A stretch of DNA of 64,000 bases from Vibrio sp. MEBiC08052 (lineage in GTDB: Bacteria > Pseudomonadota > Gammaproteobacteria > Enterobacterales > Vibrionaceae). This document shows, in pieces, positions 63,920 through 64,000 of this stretch. The stretch is from NCBI RefSeq assembly GCF_001506075.1, contig NZ_KQ947475.1, positions 3,458,660 to 3,522,659 of the forward strand, in the 5' to 3' direction. Within the stretch, counting starts at the first letter, position 1. Each line of letters begins with the position of its first letter. The notes below the pieces were generated by a model. It searched no databases, was not told where the DNA came from, and was given only the letters and a program-made list of their open reading frames with translations. The translations under genes were made by a program, and so were the position numbers.

Positions 63920-64000
63920 TTAGTCCTCTTCTATGTTTTCAAATAAATTTAATAGTTCTTTTTTTGACTTGATGTTTAATAGTTGATCTAATAAATCATC
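63920..64000 (-). CDS. C-terminal end of a gene, probably PTS EIIA (cut by window edge)
   Basis: The last 26 codons (DDLLDQLLNIKSKKELLNLF and ending NIEED) precede the EIIB gene by 4 bp. The helical tail and its position fit a fructose-type EIIA, whose C-termini look similar, but the active-site region is outside the window. Confidence 0.6.
   Translation of the reverse strand, partial: DDLLDQLLNIKSKKELLNLFENIEED

Overview
This window looks like the replication-origin region of the second chromosome of a Vibrio-type gammaproteobacterium. The evidence is a full-length RctB initiator gene (9064-11040), an iteron array with a DnaA box beside it (11251-11395), ParA2 and ParB2 genes (12524-14719), and five exact matches to the vibrio chromosome II centromere motif parS2 (TTTACANTGTAAA). 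The wider gene set (malP, tmcA, fapA, the lap operon, pdxH, putA/putP, mtlADR) also fits a vibrio secondary chromosome. The species cannot be fixed from the sequence alone. No rRNA, tRNA, CRISPR array or insertion sequence was seen.

Layout. 1-1294: 5' half of maltodextrin/glycogen phosphorylase. 1825-6569: cytochrome bo3 quinol oxidase operon cyoABCDE on the minus strand. 7157-8511: yeeN-type gene and two small conserved genes. 9064-14719: rctB, the origin, parA2 and parB2. 14863-18729: tmcA and a FapA/DUF342 gene. 18775-24944: lapC-lapG-lapD-lapB, which controls and builds a type I secretion route for a surface adhesin (the adhesin is outside the window). 25191-29045: pdxH and two paralogous secreted coiled-coil/PEGA proteins. 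29581-36127: proline utilisation (AraC-type regulator, short PutA, an aldehyde dehydrogenase half-protein, PutP). 36361-43081: zinc-ribbon gene, mtlADR, maoP/hdfR pair, DoxX. 43359-54476: lipoprotein, two chemoreceptors, and between them a 6-phospho-beta-glucosidase, an aromatic-efflux-like marR/hlyD/DUF2955 operon and a secreted carboxylesterase. 54694-58462: sucrose-type PTS, unusual GH32 enzyme and GntR regulator. 58709-59509: DODA-type dioxygenase. 59692-64000: fructose-family PTS (EIIA, EIIB, EIIC), two different class II aldolases and a ROK sugar kinase.

Main observations. (1) The origin can be read almost base by base: six same-direction ATGATCA iterons at 22-23 bp phase, a perfect DnaA box, and an ATCA-repeat AT-rich segment. 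RctB-like extended motifs also recur far from the origin. (2) Three BglG/LicT-type ribonucleic antiterminator (RAT) sites, each fused to a terminator, lie upstream of the 6-phospho-beta-glucosidase (two in tandem) and of the carboxylesterase (one, with an unusual extra apical stem). Together with the efflux operon between them they suggest a coordinated module for phenolic beta-glucosides or their esters. No BglG-family protein is encoded in the window. (3) A paralogous pair of periplasmic coiled-coil/PEGA proteins, one carrying a sulfatase-modifying-factor-like domain without the catalytic cysteine, and a PTS operon with two tandem aldolases, have no function I can name.
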